This document shows, piece after piece, positions 11,626 through 26,275 of a stretch of DNA of 64,000 nucleotides; positions within the stretch are counted from its first letter, which is position 1, and each line of letters opens with the position of its first letter. The notes under the pieces are model-generated. The model saw only the letters and a list, made by a program, of their open reading frames with translations. It made no database searches and was not told the DNA's origin. The DNA lies in assembly GCA_003439945.1 (NCBI GenBank), contig QVRM01001423.1:65001-129000 (forward strand), written 5' to 3'. Source of the stretch: Dermanyssus gallinae. Lineage: Eukaryota > Arthropoda > Arachnida > Mesostigmata > Dermanyssidae. The translations under genes were made by a program, and so were the position numbers.

Positions 11626-14600
11626 TACATACACACGAAAATATTCAAGTGCGTAAATTATTAGGGGGGGTAAACCCAAGATGTCAGCAATTTGTGTATC
11701 GCAAACAACGTGTTGGGTTTTTTATATAAAGATATATAAAAATATATAAAAAATATATGTATATATATTTTTTTAATGGGACTGTCTTCTCTGGATGGCA
11801 ATTTAACTTATATTTCATTTTTTCTCATTGAGCCAAACATTATATATATATATATATATACTGCTTTAAAACGCATGCACACACATTTATATACAGACCG
11901 TTGTTTTGGTTGCGGCTAACAATAATAATAATAATAATAAAAATAATTATATTAATATAAGGCGTGTTCACATGAAAAGGTGCGAAACATCGTAACAATC
12001 AGACTGGTTGAAATTTGGGCATGCCGCTTTGGGATAATGTAGTGAGGCATCTCCTGTTTCCGTCTCATGAAATCCCCGTTTGTTAAGCAGACTGTCACCG
12101 TTGACACGGGTTGGTGTCATTACTTCAAGTCAGATACAAAGCGTACATCACACAATGAAGACACGCGTCATCACGTCTTCAGGGTTACACAAAGTCAATA
12201 CAGTATTGACCAAGTTTTAGAGGGAGCACCTTGAGCATTTGCTCTACAACTCGAACATGTAGGGGGACCGTGGCTTCTCTCATAGATACTAAGAGCTGAC
12301 AGTATAAGAAACCTGGGTCAAACGTCCGTACCTCACAATTGTACTAATGGTGATAATAATAGATCGATATCTTTGAGTCACGTTAGCCTACCTCAGGAAA
12401 GATCTTGGGTGTGCTCTCAATGATTGGCCCGATGACAAACGGCGGGATGAGACCGCCGGTATTTGACATGAAGTGCAGCACAGACGTGTCTCTGTGAGTG
12501 AGGCGCTGAAGTCGGCTGACGAGGAACGAGGTTCCAGCCGCGTACACCGGTGCACATGTGGCGCCCAGAAGAAGAGAAGTTGCTTGCAGAGCACTCTCCG
12601 AATGGCTGTCGGTTGCACAGAACGCCACGGCGGCCATCAGAAGCGCAAAATCAGTGATGATCAGAAACGCCTGCGTGCGAAACACAGCCAATGTTAACGA
12701 CACAAAAGCACCACCCGGAGCAATTAGAATAGCAACGCAAAAAGAACAACACCAACAACAACAAAAAACAACAATAATACAGCAACCTAAACTCTACGGA
12801 TTAAGGCACAAACAACAGCTGCGGCGGTGACCTCTACAATAAATAAAAATGACAGCAATTGATATCAAATAGATAGATAGATAGGTTTTATCATTCTCAT
12901 GAGTGGTTTGCATTTGTACAGAGGTGCACAGCTCCTCAAAGCCATCAAAGCCTAGTATGGTAGTTAGAAATCCTTCGACGACGGCGATTGATATCTGGAC
13001 ATACCGGCTTTGTAATAGTCTCAAACTACCCGTTAAAAGGCCTGACTGTTTTTAAAGTGAGTGTCTTTATTATTGATTTGTTTATGCTACAACATCAAAG
13101 TCGCATAGTTCGTAACGCTAGAAGCCCGTGTACGTAGCACTGGAGCATCCTACACATATGATATTTTATTCTAGACTTTGCACCGTGTGGCCGAAAGCAT
13201 ATGCCTCTGCTGTAATTATAATAATAGTACGACAATATAGAGAGAAATAGAGAGCCTGTATACATAATTTTGCCGGAGTATTCAAGAGTCTGGTCAGAGG
13301 TATATAATATTTTTGATCGTTTGAAACAACTGTCGTTATTGCTGTACCTAATTGTCTTAGTGGAGAAGCTGGTGTGGTCATCCGTCAATGCTCGTATGTT
13401 TTAATTAATTGGTAGAATAAACCATTTAATATGTTTTAATTAATTGGTAGAATAAACCAGTTTCTGTTTTCGACGCTCCTTACGCGTCGGCTTACAGTAG
13501 GTTCTTCCTTTTGAGACTTACGAGACCTTGCGCATATTATAATTACACCGTTATTATGGCTTGGACGCCGTAACTATTAGTTACTTGTTTTTTGCTCGCC
13601 AACAGTTAACTCTGGCTTACGAATGCATTTAAGCCTTGTTTCTTCCTGGGCTTTGTCCTTAGTTTTTGCCCCGACCACTTTGCTCTGCATGACTGCCGCT
13701 ACCAAGTTTATTCAGCTCCAAGTATAACGATACGCTACACTCGGCTATAAATGGCCGCTACAAACCGGATGACACTAAGTATACGTGACGTACTATAGCC
13801 TAACCACTGGCCTTACTAAGGGCCATGTCTATGCACACGAGCCTGGTTGAAAAATGGATTAACATGTGCCTAACATATGGGATTGGTTAATGCTGCTAAT
13901 GCTTACGTTGGTATCCTTTATATCGCGGTTATTGTTGTTGCTGTTGTTTTTATGGTTCTACACAATAATATGTCTTCGCATGAGTATGCCATATAATATT
14001 TTACTCATTTTAACACATTATCTAGTAAAACAACGTTAAAACAAATACAAACGGCCTCAGTATTCCTGTACGAGCGTGATCCTGCAACGTTTGCCTGCCT
14101 ACAGCGCTTTTAACTTTTCGTACTTTTTTTGGCGTTGTTGTTCATGCTATTGCTGTTGCTGCCAAACTTATTTTTCTTTTGCTAAGCTTCTGCTGCTGTC
14201 TTTGTTGTTGTTGTTGTTTTGTTGTTGTGCCTACCTTGGGCTGAACCCTGGACGCAACGTAGATGCTTGCGAGGCGGCTCAGCGTGAAGCCGGTGAAGAA
14301 TGTTGATACGAGCACAATGCTGCGATCTTTCGAGAGGCCGCGAAGAACGGCATACACCGACAGGTAGCGCGAGATGCACAACAGAATGAGCAGGAGCATC
14401 AAACAGTGCGTACCGACGAGAAACGATAAGAAAATTGACAGTCGGTTTTTGGCCAACCTATTCGTGCCGTCCAAGCAGTTCTCGTTCGACGAAACTTCGT
14501 CTATCAGCAACTGATCAAAGCGGTAAACAAGCAAACACATGAAAAACACATCAGAATCAGCCTCTGGCAAAATGCGTGCGTGTGACCTCCTTCACAACGT

Positions 14601-14702
14601 GTCTCTTAGGACAAATCAAAGACACTATATATATATACTGCAAACAAGAACCAAACGAACCTTACAATATTTGCGTTTATATATATATATATATATATAT
14701 AG

Positions 14703-14757
<55 letters not shown>

Positions 14758-15417
14758 AAGTGGTTTTATATAAAAAACAGACAGTATCTTAGGCACGTGT
14801 CTGTACACGTATAGTTATATGCTAATCTATCGATACATAGCACTACGTAATGCAGATAAAGCCTGCTCTATGTGCGGCGGTCGGTCAAGCGATGTGCGGC
14901 CACCCGACTGACTACTCAATGGAGTATCATCTCTCCTTTTGAGTATCGACGCTAGCCAGGCAACGCCTATGGGAAGCCTTCTTGAAATTGGACAAACCTT
15001 CATTGCGGCGGGCGAATGTTTGTCTTGAGAGCGCCGTCGCCTTCGCTCGACGTGGTGACGATCGGCCACGCAGCGAGCCTCGAGTCGATAACCGACAACG
15101 ACCGACGCGGCCAATACGACCGCCAGGACGGCCGTCACGCCAAAAGCGATGTCAATGCGAGACACGGGTACAGCATCGACCGGTACAGCTGGTGTTGGTC
15201 CAGTCTTGAGCACCACATGGCTGGCGGCGAAAGTGGACGACAAACAGAGTATCATCTGTAGCTTTTCTTTTGCTTGTGTCCACGTAAATTAACACATGAG
15301 ACATATACTCGAATATATATATATATATATATATACATGCATTCGCATGTGCATATATGCGAGTCTATGTATGACAAATCATAATTAAAATCGTATGTCG
15401 CATAAATGCTTATACGG

Positions 15418-15449
<32 letters not shown>

Positions 15450-16295
15450 CAACAGGGTCTCCCAGAATTCGTCAAACAAACTTTGGGATCTAGTGCAACA
15501 AAGATGTTTTCTTAATGTTCAATTCAGTTTATTATTATCTTCAAACACACGCTCCTTACAGAACATCCGTGTTTCATACATCGTTTTGCTTGTCATTCCA
15601 GTTATCTATAGTGTTATTAGTACTCAATAATAATAATAACCTGCATATCGTTGAAATGTCTTATCAATCGAGACATTGTTCACTGTGTAGTTTATGATGC
15701 CATTTTTACTTGAATAACTTAAGTGATGTACATTCCCGTAATTCATTATCGAGAGTGTTCCATATTTTGGCCATGGCCATATCAGGCGATTTAAGTCTAT
15801 AGTTACGATACGTATTGGGTATTCTCAGGGGTGGGTTGTTGCAATTCCTGTTGGCGTTAAATGTAAAAAAAAACGATAAATCTGGTGGAAAAATAATAAT
15901 AATGGAACAAGGGATGAAAATGTTTTCAAAAAAGTTGGCAATTGAGCGTGAAGGCCAAAGTATAACAATTGCAAATAATTTCATTCCTCGGGAATTATCT
16001 TCAATACAACATTTGTTTTACTTTGAGCTAACGTGGAATGCAATTCAGCAAATACAATATGTTCCTCTAAACATGCAGGTATGATTGGTTTGTCGATGGG
16101 ATGGAGGGGAGCGCAATCGCAGATTTAGTAAATATATATTGAAAATGGAGGATAAAATGCTTGATACAACCACTTTTGATAATTTCGGCCTCATTCTAAA
16201 AGACATTTCGGCCCTTTTGCTCCATTGGAAAAAAATATTTTTTTCGCCGAGTTGTACTAGACCCCAATGTTTGTTGAACGAATTCTGGGAGACCC

Positions 16296-16365
<70 letters not shown>

Positions 16366-18896
16366 CAAATCTAGATTTATTACTTGGATATATGTTTATA
16401 TACAATAAATTTAGTTTTGCTCTCGTATGGTGTTTCCAACCCTTCAGGATTGCTCTCCTTTCGTGTGTGTGTGTAGCAGTTGCGTTCGTATTAATACAAA
16501 ACTAAGCAAAACTATATTTATCCTTTTTTGCAGGAATGCTTACCACTATTGAAAATTGTGCTATATCTCTAGGGTGGTGTGGGCTAGTTCTTACTCCTCA
16601 AATACATTTCAACAAGAAAAGCCTTTGAGGACCTCATTTGTAAATTAGGATTCACACCTCTCTAGTCCAAACTGACATTTCACTGATACAAATTGTAGAC
16701 CAGTTTACAGTACTACTGAGCACCCCAACTAGTCACCGTAACAGACAACTATGCTAACACGGCTAGAAAATTGACGACACAAGGACCTATGCAAATACGC
16801 CGAGTGTTATGACGTCACTGTCAAATATAAAAATATATGTCTGTAAATGTCTATTTGAAGATTATTGTGGTACACATCAGGGTCATTGTGGGTTCAAATG
16901 AAAAGGTACGAAACGTCGTAACAACCAAACCGGTTGAAATTCGAATATGCCGCTACGGCAAAACGTAATGAGACACATACGGACACAAATTGAGTACCCT
17001 CAGTGGTTGTGCGCACGACAAAGGAGACAAGCAGACTTTCTGTCGTGTATCCTGTCCAATTGACGCGGCAGTGCGTCCCCATTGCAATTTTTTTAGCATC
17101 TCTTAAGGTTCGCATAGTGTCACGCCGATCACATCTCACCAGATCCTTCATCTTGCCGATGAGTGCAGCCGTGATTACAGTATATGCCTGGCCTGGTATC
17201 GGGTCGTCACTCAAACACTCCCGGCCTTTACAGAAACGGGTACTCAACTTTCTCACTGACTTTTCGAACACACAGTCTGCGCCGTATACGGCCACCATGC
17301 GGCGATGATTAGTGGTCAGTCGAACGTTTTCGCAGTCAGAAATCTAATAACACTTCGCTGCTCCTCTATAAACAGAAGGCCATGATGTCCTCACGCGCAC
17401 TGGGCAGGGACCCGCGCATGCGTACAACAACGCCGAACCACCCATTGGCGTCCCTAGATGTCTCACAATGTTACCCCGAGACGGCATAGTCAAATTTCAA
17501 CCGGTTTGGTTGTTACGACAGTTTGCACCTTTTCATTTAACCTCACCTGATTTATGTGCAGATGACTAATGCACGTACCAAGGTAATTTGCACAAGAAAT
17601 AAAAGCTTGCCTGCAATTTCAAACTAAAAATCCTCTAAAATGCTTTCGTAAAGGATTAAGCGCATTGCTAGAACGTAATCATCAGTATATTTAGTCACTA
17701 ACGTACAACACAGGTCCACACGCAGCTATTTTATCAAAGCTGAAACCAGACTACGTCAACATTAGACCCCTTCTTTAGCTTACAACAGTTTCTCCGTTTA
17801 ATTTTCATAAGTAGCAAAAACGGTATCCTCCTTTGCGGTGGAATGCCATATGGTAGTGGTTAACTAGATTCTATTGCAGGGTTCTATGCTGAGCGTTGAG
17901 TACATCGGCATGTAGCTTATGTGTTATGAGCTTTCCCTGTCTCGTGCTCACCTGTTCTCCTCGACGCAGTATCGCACGAGCATAGAGCCAAATAGACTAC
18001 CCAGCCCAAACATCAGGTGATACGTTTGTAGCACCACGGCACTGCCCTGTGATGGCGGGTAAAGACTGATCAGCCAAACGTACACACCTGCAAGACATAC
18101 GACAGTTGTGCAAGTTTATATATATATATATATGCGCAGCATTTGTAATGCATCTTTTAATGGCTACAGCTGCGGTAAAGGAGACCCACGCTGCCCCCTG
18201 TGCATTTTCGCTTTTTGTTGTTCTGTAGCTTTCTTTTCTTTCTTTTGCATTAAACTTGAGCTAACTTATAGCTCAATTAAATTTTCATATATATGGTTAA
18301 AACTACAAACCGATTTCGAGGCATCCCATAGCAACTCCGCATACGAGGGAGACGACATGAGCATAGAAAAGAGAAGTCACCTGTGGCACCAGGGCATTCG
18401 ATATGCCCTTGAGCAGGACACAAGCGACAACTAATATCTTTTCATTCCAATGCTTATACAGCCAATCCGCTGCAAAGAAGTAAAAGCATGTATGAATCAG
18501 TATATATGCATACATTTGAAGAATGGCACAAAGAAAAGAGGCACATCACAAATGAGTGTCATTCTTCCTGTAAAGTATTCATATGTTTATTTAACATATA
18601 ACAATATTTTGTCGACAAACAACGCATTAAGAATTACGGAAAACAGAACTTATCAATGAAAGTTAAAATACATCAAATTTAAATCTTCCAGGAAGCCTTT
18701 AGCGTGTTTTTTTAACGCAAAGCGTTTGTCGCATCTAAACCTTTATAAGTTAAATACATTTCATTTGCAAAGAAGACGGATAAACACGTCGTATGTAACG
18801 TGACATTCTATTTATACTCAGCAGCACGCTGTGTGACATACTACACAGCGAGCGCATCTGACTCAATATATATTCAACAAGGAATCGTAAATAAAA

Positions 18897-18970
<74 letters not shown>

Positions 18971-20754
18971 TATAGAGAGAGAGAGATTTCAGTTCAATTG
19001 TTGAACTTAACTTTGATTTCATTCAACTATTTTAAATTTTAGAGATAAGCGGCATTTTGATATCGTTAAACGATAGTTTTGTGTTCTGTTGACACGCAAA
19101 AAAAGGTGCATAGAAGAGATCTAAATTAAATAAAGGAGAATCAACTTTTTTCATGCGCCTTTAGTACCTGTCAACAAAACACAAAATATATACATTGCTA
19201 ACTGGGTACCAGATCTCGAGTACTCCCGAAAATGGGGATGGGGAGGAATCCGGGTTTTGCTAACTCCACACCAGCCACGCTGGCCGCTGATGACGTATCT
19301 GCATAACGCATTCTCAAAAACCCTCTTAGCATTCAAAATCCCGAAGTTATATTACAAAAATAAACGCGTAGTGCCGTAACAAAATATCTGTCGTAAAGTT
19401 ACATAAACTCTATAATCGATCGTGGTGTTTTCAATATCTCGATATTGCTGGGTGTCGTTCTTAACTCTGAGGCACACACTCGATATCGATGCAGAAGTGC
19501 TCGCGGCAGAGTGTGTGGGATATCATAGCGTTCCCATTGTAATTTTCTACGAGTGGAGACCAGCGAGGTGTTATGAGATTTCTGACCGCAGAAGGTATAT
19601 AACTGGCCGATATTTGTTGCCAGATGGTGGCTATATACGGGGTAGACTGTGTATCCGACAGGACAGTGAGAAAGTAGAGTGCCCGTTTTTGTGAAGGACG
19701 GGTGCGTCAGAGTGACGACCCGAGAGCAGGCCAGGCACACACGGGAATAATGACCGAACTCATCGACAAGATTACAAGACAAGACCCGGTTAGAAAATAT
19801 CGACGTGTGACAAAGCGAATGTCGACCGTGATCGTAAGGACCAGCGTTGAAACAGTGTGGAAAATTGAACAAAACAGGTTGCTTATAGGAAGGTGTGCGC
19901 GCATTGGGTTCCGAAGAAGCTCGGCGAACCGCAAACCGGGAAGTGCACACGGACTAGCACTAGAATACGGTTTTCGGTATCATGAAGATTCCGCTTTTTT
20001 GGAGCGAATAATTACCGGCGAAAAGAATTGGTGCCATCACTTCGAGCCGTAGGAAAACCGGGCAGCTCCGATACTAATCAAAACCCTCAAGCATAACTGT
20101 GAGATACTCCGTAGGCCGCGCAACTCCATAAGGAAACGGTCTAGGCTGCTCACGGAGGGAGCAATTCTGCTCCACGATAACGTGCGTCCACACGACTTCA
20201 GGGTCATACAAAACATTCGTATATTGGCCTGGTTATATTGCCCTGAGACTTCCATTAGTTTGGTCTGCTAAAATACATCTCCAACGGAGGAACTTCAACA
20301 CGACGATTTGAAGAACACAGTATACAACTGGCTCTTGTCACAACCGGCAACATTTTAAAACCGGGGAATCCTTCGGCTTATTAAACAGTGGGACAGTTGT
20401 GCTCAGGCTTCTGGTGATTAGTTTTGAATAAAGACTAATTAAACCCACAGTATTGTTTTGTATCTTTTCATTTGAACAACCCGCATGTATATATGTAAAT
20501 GACGTCGGCGGTGATACTCAAAGGGAAGCAGGAAACATGCGCTCAATGGCTGATCAAAACGCATCGGACAATCCACCATAATTGGCTAGACCACTTGTAA
20601 CTTCCACTCAATTTCCCGTATATATATATATATATCGCTCTGCTCGTCGCCTATTATTACATTATTTTGCCGTCGATCTTTACTCTATAAAGACATGCTC
20701 AGGAAGCCTATGGGGCTTAACATGCATGCTATGCAGTTTCCCCTCCCAATGCGT

Positions 20755-20796
<42 letters not shown>

Positions 20797-23092
20797 ACAC
20801 ATGTGTTTAGTTAAGTATACATAGATAATGTGTGGGCTTTTATGATAGTTACAGCTGGCACAGCCGATCATTGCGCCGATGGTGACAGACGAAGAGAGGT
20901 AAGAGACATGCTCAATGTCAGAATGAAACAGATGGGCCAAGTCGAGCATGGACGGGCCGAACACCGAGATCACGAGACCCTGCAACAATATGAAACCAGA
21001 AGAATATAAATGCTAATGTATATATGTATATATATGGCACTTTGGCTTAGCTAATACTTCTGATATGTGTAGCATATATAATGTATTATACAGTAAATAA
21101 ATCATGACTATATATATACGAGCGAATCGAAAATTCTTATACATACTTATAAAAAAAGAGTAACCATTTTATCTTCCAAATTTTTTTTTTGCAAGTTTGC
21201 AAAACAGCTCCCGCCTGCTGCAGTGAACTTGTCCCACCATTTTTCCCACTCTTCAAAAAAAATTTAAACGATTGTTTACGACTCGAGTAAGGTACTACTG
21301 CAGATTTGCCTTTATCTCTTCTATACTCGAAACGATGTCCCTTCAATTGTCCTAATCCGTGGGAACAGAAAAAAAGTCGTATGGAGCCAAATCAGGCGAA
21401 TTGGGAGGTTACGGAAATACAAAAATTGAACTTTTCATCAAATATTCCTAAATTCGTAACAACGTGCGCGCCGGCGCGTTGTCGCGATGGAGGATCTAAG
21501 AGTTGTTGGCCCAGAGTTCAGGCCTTACGTCGGACGTTCTAGCGCAATCCTCTTACAATTTCGCGATGGACTTCCTTATTGATCGTAAAACCAGGTGGCA
21601 AACATACGATTTCCCAAAAAAAACACATTCAAAATTACCTTGGCGTAATATCTGCACTGTCTAAATTTCTTCGATCGATTCTTACCTTGGAAGCATCACT
21701 GTAAGAATTGACTTTGGTCTCGATACCGTGACCATATAACCGTGACTCGTCCTTTTTAACTACTCTCTAAGCAAGCCCGTTTGCTGGAAATTTAATATTC
21801 TTTGGAACGAATTTTGCTGCCAATCTTCTGACGCATAAAATGCTAAAGCTATTTAAGTTGTCTACCTGACAATTTGGAGAACCGTAAGATATCTCCCATT
21901 TCTCAGCTTTCTGCCTGATAGTAATTCGGCGATTGTTGATTACGTTATCTCGCTGTCAGTCTTCTGACTCATAAAATATCAGTCGAGACTGTTACAGCTG
22001 GTTTAAGCTGTTTCCTTAATTCGGCTATGGTTAAATACAGCAACACAAACTTCTATAACGTTTTCTTCTGTTATTGGCGTCGAAGCCCTTCTCGAACGAG
22101 GGTCATATCGGTCTCTTTACGTCTGTCGTGAAACCGACGTTATTACGGTATACACAGTGTTTTGGAATATCGCCTAATGCATTGCTCCCTTATGTTCGGC
22201 TCCACAAAAACCGCCAAACTTCTTCACTTCTTTGAACCGAACTCACACGATAAGCGCCGCAAATTTTTGACCGAGAGTTGGACCGAAATCTGATCTATTT
22301 GACCGAAAGATTGCCACAGACAAAAACTGTCTGTGCAGGCAAAACGTTTGTAGGGTACTTCCCATAATTACGCCTTAAGGGCCTAACGACGGATCTCTCG
22401 ACGGCAAATTTTGCTCAGCTGGAGAGATATTTCCTCACCTATATGATATCGATGTTCACTCAGCCGAAGTTTGGCATCTTGATATCTTAACGCATGCTGA
22501 GTCGTTACGTATGCATAAGATATTTACATGTATTTAACATATCATATATAGCTACAATAGTTAATCAAACGAGATGGCGAAGGCGGTCACGGCCTTGATT
22601 CAACCTGTCTGCTGAAAAAGCATTGGAGCTCCTGCGGCGAGCAAAGTCTCTACACCCTAACCCACAGATAATTTCTGAGCGAAGCGTCGACAACACAGAG
22701 CATCCTACAGAAGCTACTTAAGGATAAGCCAAACCGATACGAAGAAAAGAAAGACGCGCGTTTGCCAGAATGGAAAAAGACTGTATCCTACGTTTATTTG
22801 ACTCGCCGCCGGCAGAAGAGTATGCACAGCATGGCAGAGCTGCAGGTTCGTTAGCACCTCCACGATCTAGTGGGCTTGCCGCTATCTGAGTACAGAGGTC
22901 CGACCCGAGCGAGCCTTATATGGGTGGAGCTCACTGGGGTGGCTGTATTTTACAGCTGCTATTTTTCCCCAAACAAACCCGTGTGAGAACATGTGTGATT
23001 TTGAGCATTTTCCGGCAAGGGTTGCCACATCGGCCCGTAGCTCCCTAGTGTTTGTCTGTTTTTTTTTGTATCTTTATGGCGTATATTAAGTC

Positions 23093-23146
<54 letters not shown>

Positions 23147-25475
23147 TCCCTGAAAAAAATATAGGGCCACCCATGTTTGCCACATTTCACGCATTTATTA
23201 TAACCGATTGTGTAAAGATCATAATGATACATGCTCACAGAGTAACAGCGGATACTTTTATCGACATTTGGGGTATCGGGTTACCTTAAAACACAAGATT
23301 TCGACATTTGGCACAGCTACGCTGCGAAAAAATTATAAAGTCACCACCAAGATGAATGTCTTAGCGAGTGAATTGAGTGGAATAACAACGTTTGGGCTCA
23401 TTTAACGGCTCGACAGAAACAAAGGCAGACCTCCTACCAGAAGTTTTTTCTTTGTTGAAACGATAGGCTTAGGCTGGCGCCTCATGGGTAAAGAAAAGGC
23501 CCATATCAAGGCTTATAAAAACATCGGCCTCTCTAATCGCAAAATTTCCCGTCAATTAAGGCGTTGTGTCTAAGAAGTAAATAACTTTGTTAATTTAGGT
23601 AAAAAATACGCCGTAAAAAAAGCGTTCAGGCGTCCAAATTCTATTTTGGAACGAAACAACCTGCAATTCTGAAGAAAGCGTCGAACTCTGCGCCCTCGGC
23701 GAGAGCGATTGCGGTGGCGGCCGACGTGCAAACGAACGTGCGAAATGTGCAAAGCTTCCTCAGGAAGACACATTGGCAAAATACACAAGAAAAAACAACG
23801 ATTGACCGCTGACCGATGAAAGCTCGTCTTGACTTCACCCACGATAAAATGTCATGGACAACTGAGTGCCCACGATACGATGTCATGGACCACTGAGTGA
23901 CACAGAGTGCTTTTTTCGGATGAAAAAAGTTTAACTTTGATGAATCGGATCGATGTAACTATTATTTGCTTGAAGTCCGCAAGGAAAAACGAATTTTGTC
24001 AAAACGTCACTCAGGTGGCGGTTCAGTGGTGATCTGGGCTGCTGTCGGGTATTATACAAAGTCGCCGATTGTTTTTTTAGATGGTCGTGTTTATTCGACG
24101 CGCTACGGGGATTTACTAAAAGAGCAATCGGCGCATTTTAAGCTGATGGGAGGGCCAGACTTCGTTTTTACGCACGATAACGCCCCGGCTTACACCAACA
24201 GGCGGATTGCAAGCTGGTTCGACCAACGTCACATTGAAGTCCTTCGCTGGCCTGCACTCTCACCTGATTTTAATATGATCCAGAATGTGTGGAGCTAGCT
24301 CGAACAATAAGTTTACACCGATAAAAAACTATTTTCGAGGCTTGGAACGAGCTCTTGCAAATGTCATCCAAAATTTGTTTAACACTATACCAAACCGCAC
24401 TTTTGAGGTTATCAGACTTAATGGAAAGTTCACTGAGTATTAAGTATAGTTGCTAAATGCCGTGAAATTAGCCCAAATGCCGTTAATCCGCTTAATTAAT
24501 TTGTTAAAACGGGTATCTTGCTAGTGGCCTTATAATTTATTCGCGGTGTAGCTGTGCCATATGTGAAAGTCTCGTGGTTCAAAGTAATCCGAGACTCCAA
24601 TTGTCGATAGAAGTTTCCGCTGTTACTCTCTGAGCATGTATCACTGTGATCTTTACACGATTGGTTATAATAAATGCGTGAAATGTAACAAAAATGGGTG
24701 GCCCTATATTTTTTTCGGGGACTGTATATATATATATATATATATAATATTGATAAAGTAATGACGATTATAATATAATTATATACCATCTTAAAATGCA
24801 AAGTTATATATAAAAATATTTTACTATGTTAATTCAACCGCACGTGCCTGTGAAGTCATTCAAACGTAACGACATACTCGTACGAGTATATAGTCTCTCG
24901 AATTGCACAGTCCCGTCACATGCAGTCATACAGTCGAATGAGGATGATGTCTTGTATGCGTACAACACCATAGCGCATGTAACGTCAATATTACATATGT
25001 ATCGTCAATATTGGTAAACCAGCTGTGACAGCGGCCACTCGTCTAATTCATCGTGTCATAGTCACATGTCTTAATGTACCAGACAACAAGTTCCACAGGT
25101 AAGCAGTTGCCAAATCAGGTGATCTGCGTCAATAGTCGTACGTTGTCAAAGAAGTTGTCCTAAGAAGTTGTCCGTTTGCGGTTTGCGGTTTAAGTATATT
25201 ACGCACCTAAACAGCCACATCTGTCGAAGTCGAAGTTCGGCTGTTAAAATGTTTGCAATTTAACACATACCAAATGCATATGTATCTGACATTTTAAAGC
25301 GTGTGCGTCTAACATATTAAAGCCTGTGCCTGTAGTAAATGTCGCAGTGCTTCTACGCCCAGTAAAACATAACGTTGCTCTCGCATGGAGTCAGCTTTAG
25401 CATGATAACGTTTATCCAGAATATTTGCGGTCGTTGTGTCACCATTTCATAGGTAACGTGTGGTATAGCCGGGGT

Positions 25476-25510
<35 letters not shown>

Positions 25511-26215
25511 TACACGCATTTTAATATTTAATGAGACCCCACATGTACGAAACTTACTTGCGGCGCACCTATTTGAAGCTAGGCGGGATATATTTTTGGC
25601 AAATATTGTGGCACAAAGTGAGGAACTCGTAGAGGAGAACTTAAAAAAGAAATATAATAGCATTGGAAGGCTGGGAAGAAGGTGTGCCCAGCAAAATATG
25701 CAACAGTTGACTGGTATATCGTCAATTTTTAGTAACCTGAACTCTCTGAAATATGAAAATGAGATTAGGCCTTGAGTACATTGTATACGATATAGTATCC
25801 TAAACAAGAAGAGTCAACTGAGTCAAATGCTCTTTCATCATCAAGGAAAATAGCAGCCGCGACCTTGGTGTGGATGTGGACTATATATATATATATATAT
25901 ATATACAAAGTGTATGTCGTCACTGCGCAAACTGCAGCTGTTATGCAATAGTGAATTAAAAGCGTAAATCCTGAATAAAACGACTGATATCTACTCTATA
26001 CAAAATGAATGTTACAAATTGCATATAGATATATTATATAATATAGATAAATATATATATATATATATGATAGATATATAGTATATAGTATATATATAGT
26101 TTATATATATAAATATATATATATATATATAGATATATTATAATTATATATATATATATATATATAGATATTATATATTATATATATATATATATAGATA
26201 TATATATATATTATA

Positions 26216-26275
<60 letters not shown>

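Noticed and set aside
12473..12830. Plus-strand ORFs over exon 7 of the transporter
   Set aside because: They are antisense shadows of a splice-consistent exon.
14539..14758. ORFs made of YIYIYI or IYIYIY runs here and at many other sites
   Set aside because: They are translations of (TA)n microsatellites, open in all frames by composition.
15221..15255. Exon 5 of the transporter starting at 15255 (in-frame ATG after an acceptor-like CTACAG)
   Set aside because: That acceptor would enter in phase 0 whereas exon 4 ends in phase 2; the acceptor before 15220 restores phase and has a good pyrimidine tract.
26028..26275. CRISPR-like or satellite array
   Set aside because: Irregular A/T microsatellite without constant repeat-spacer spacing; a CRISPR is not expected in a eukaryotic window.
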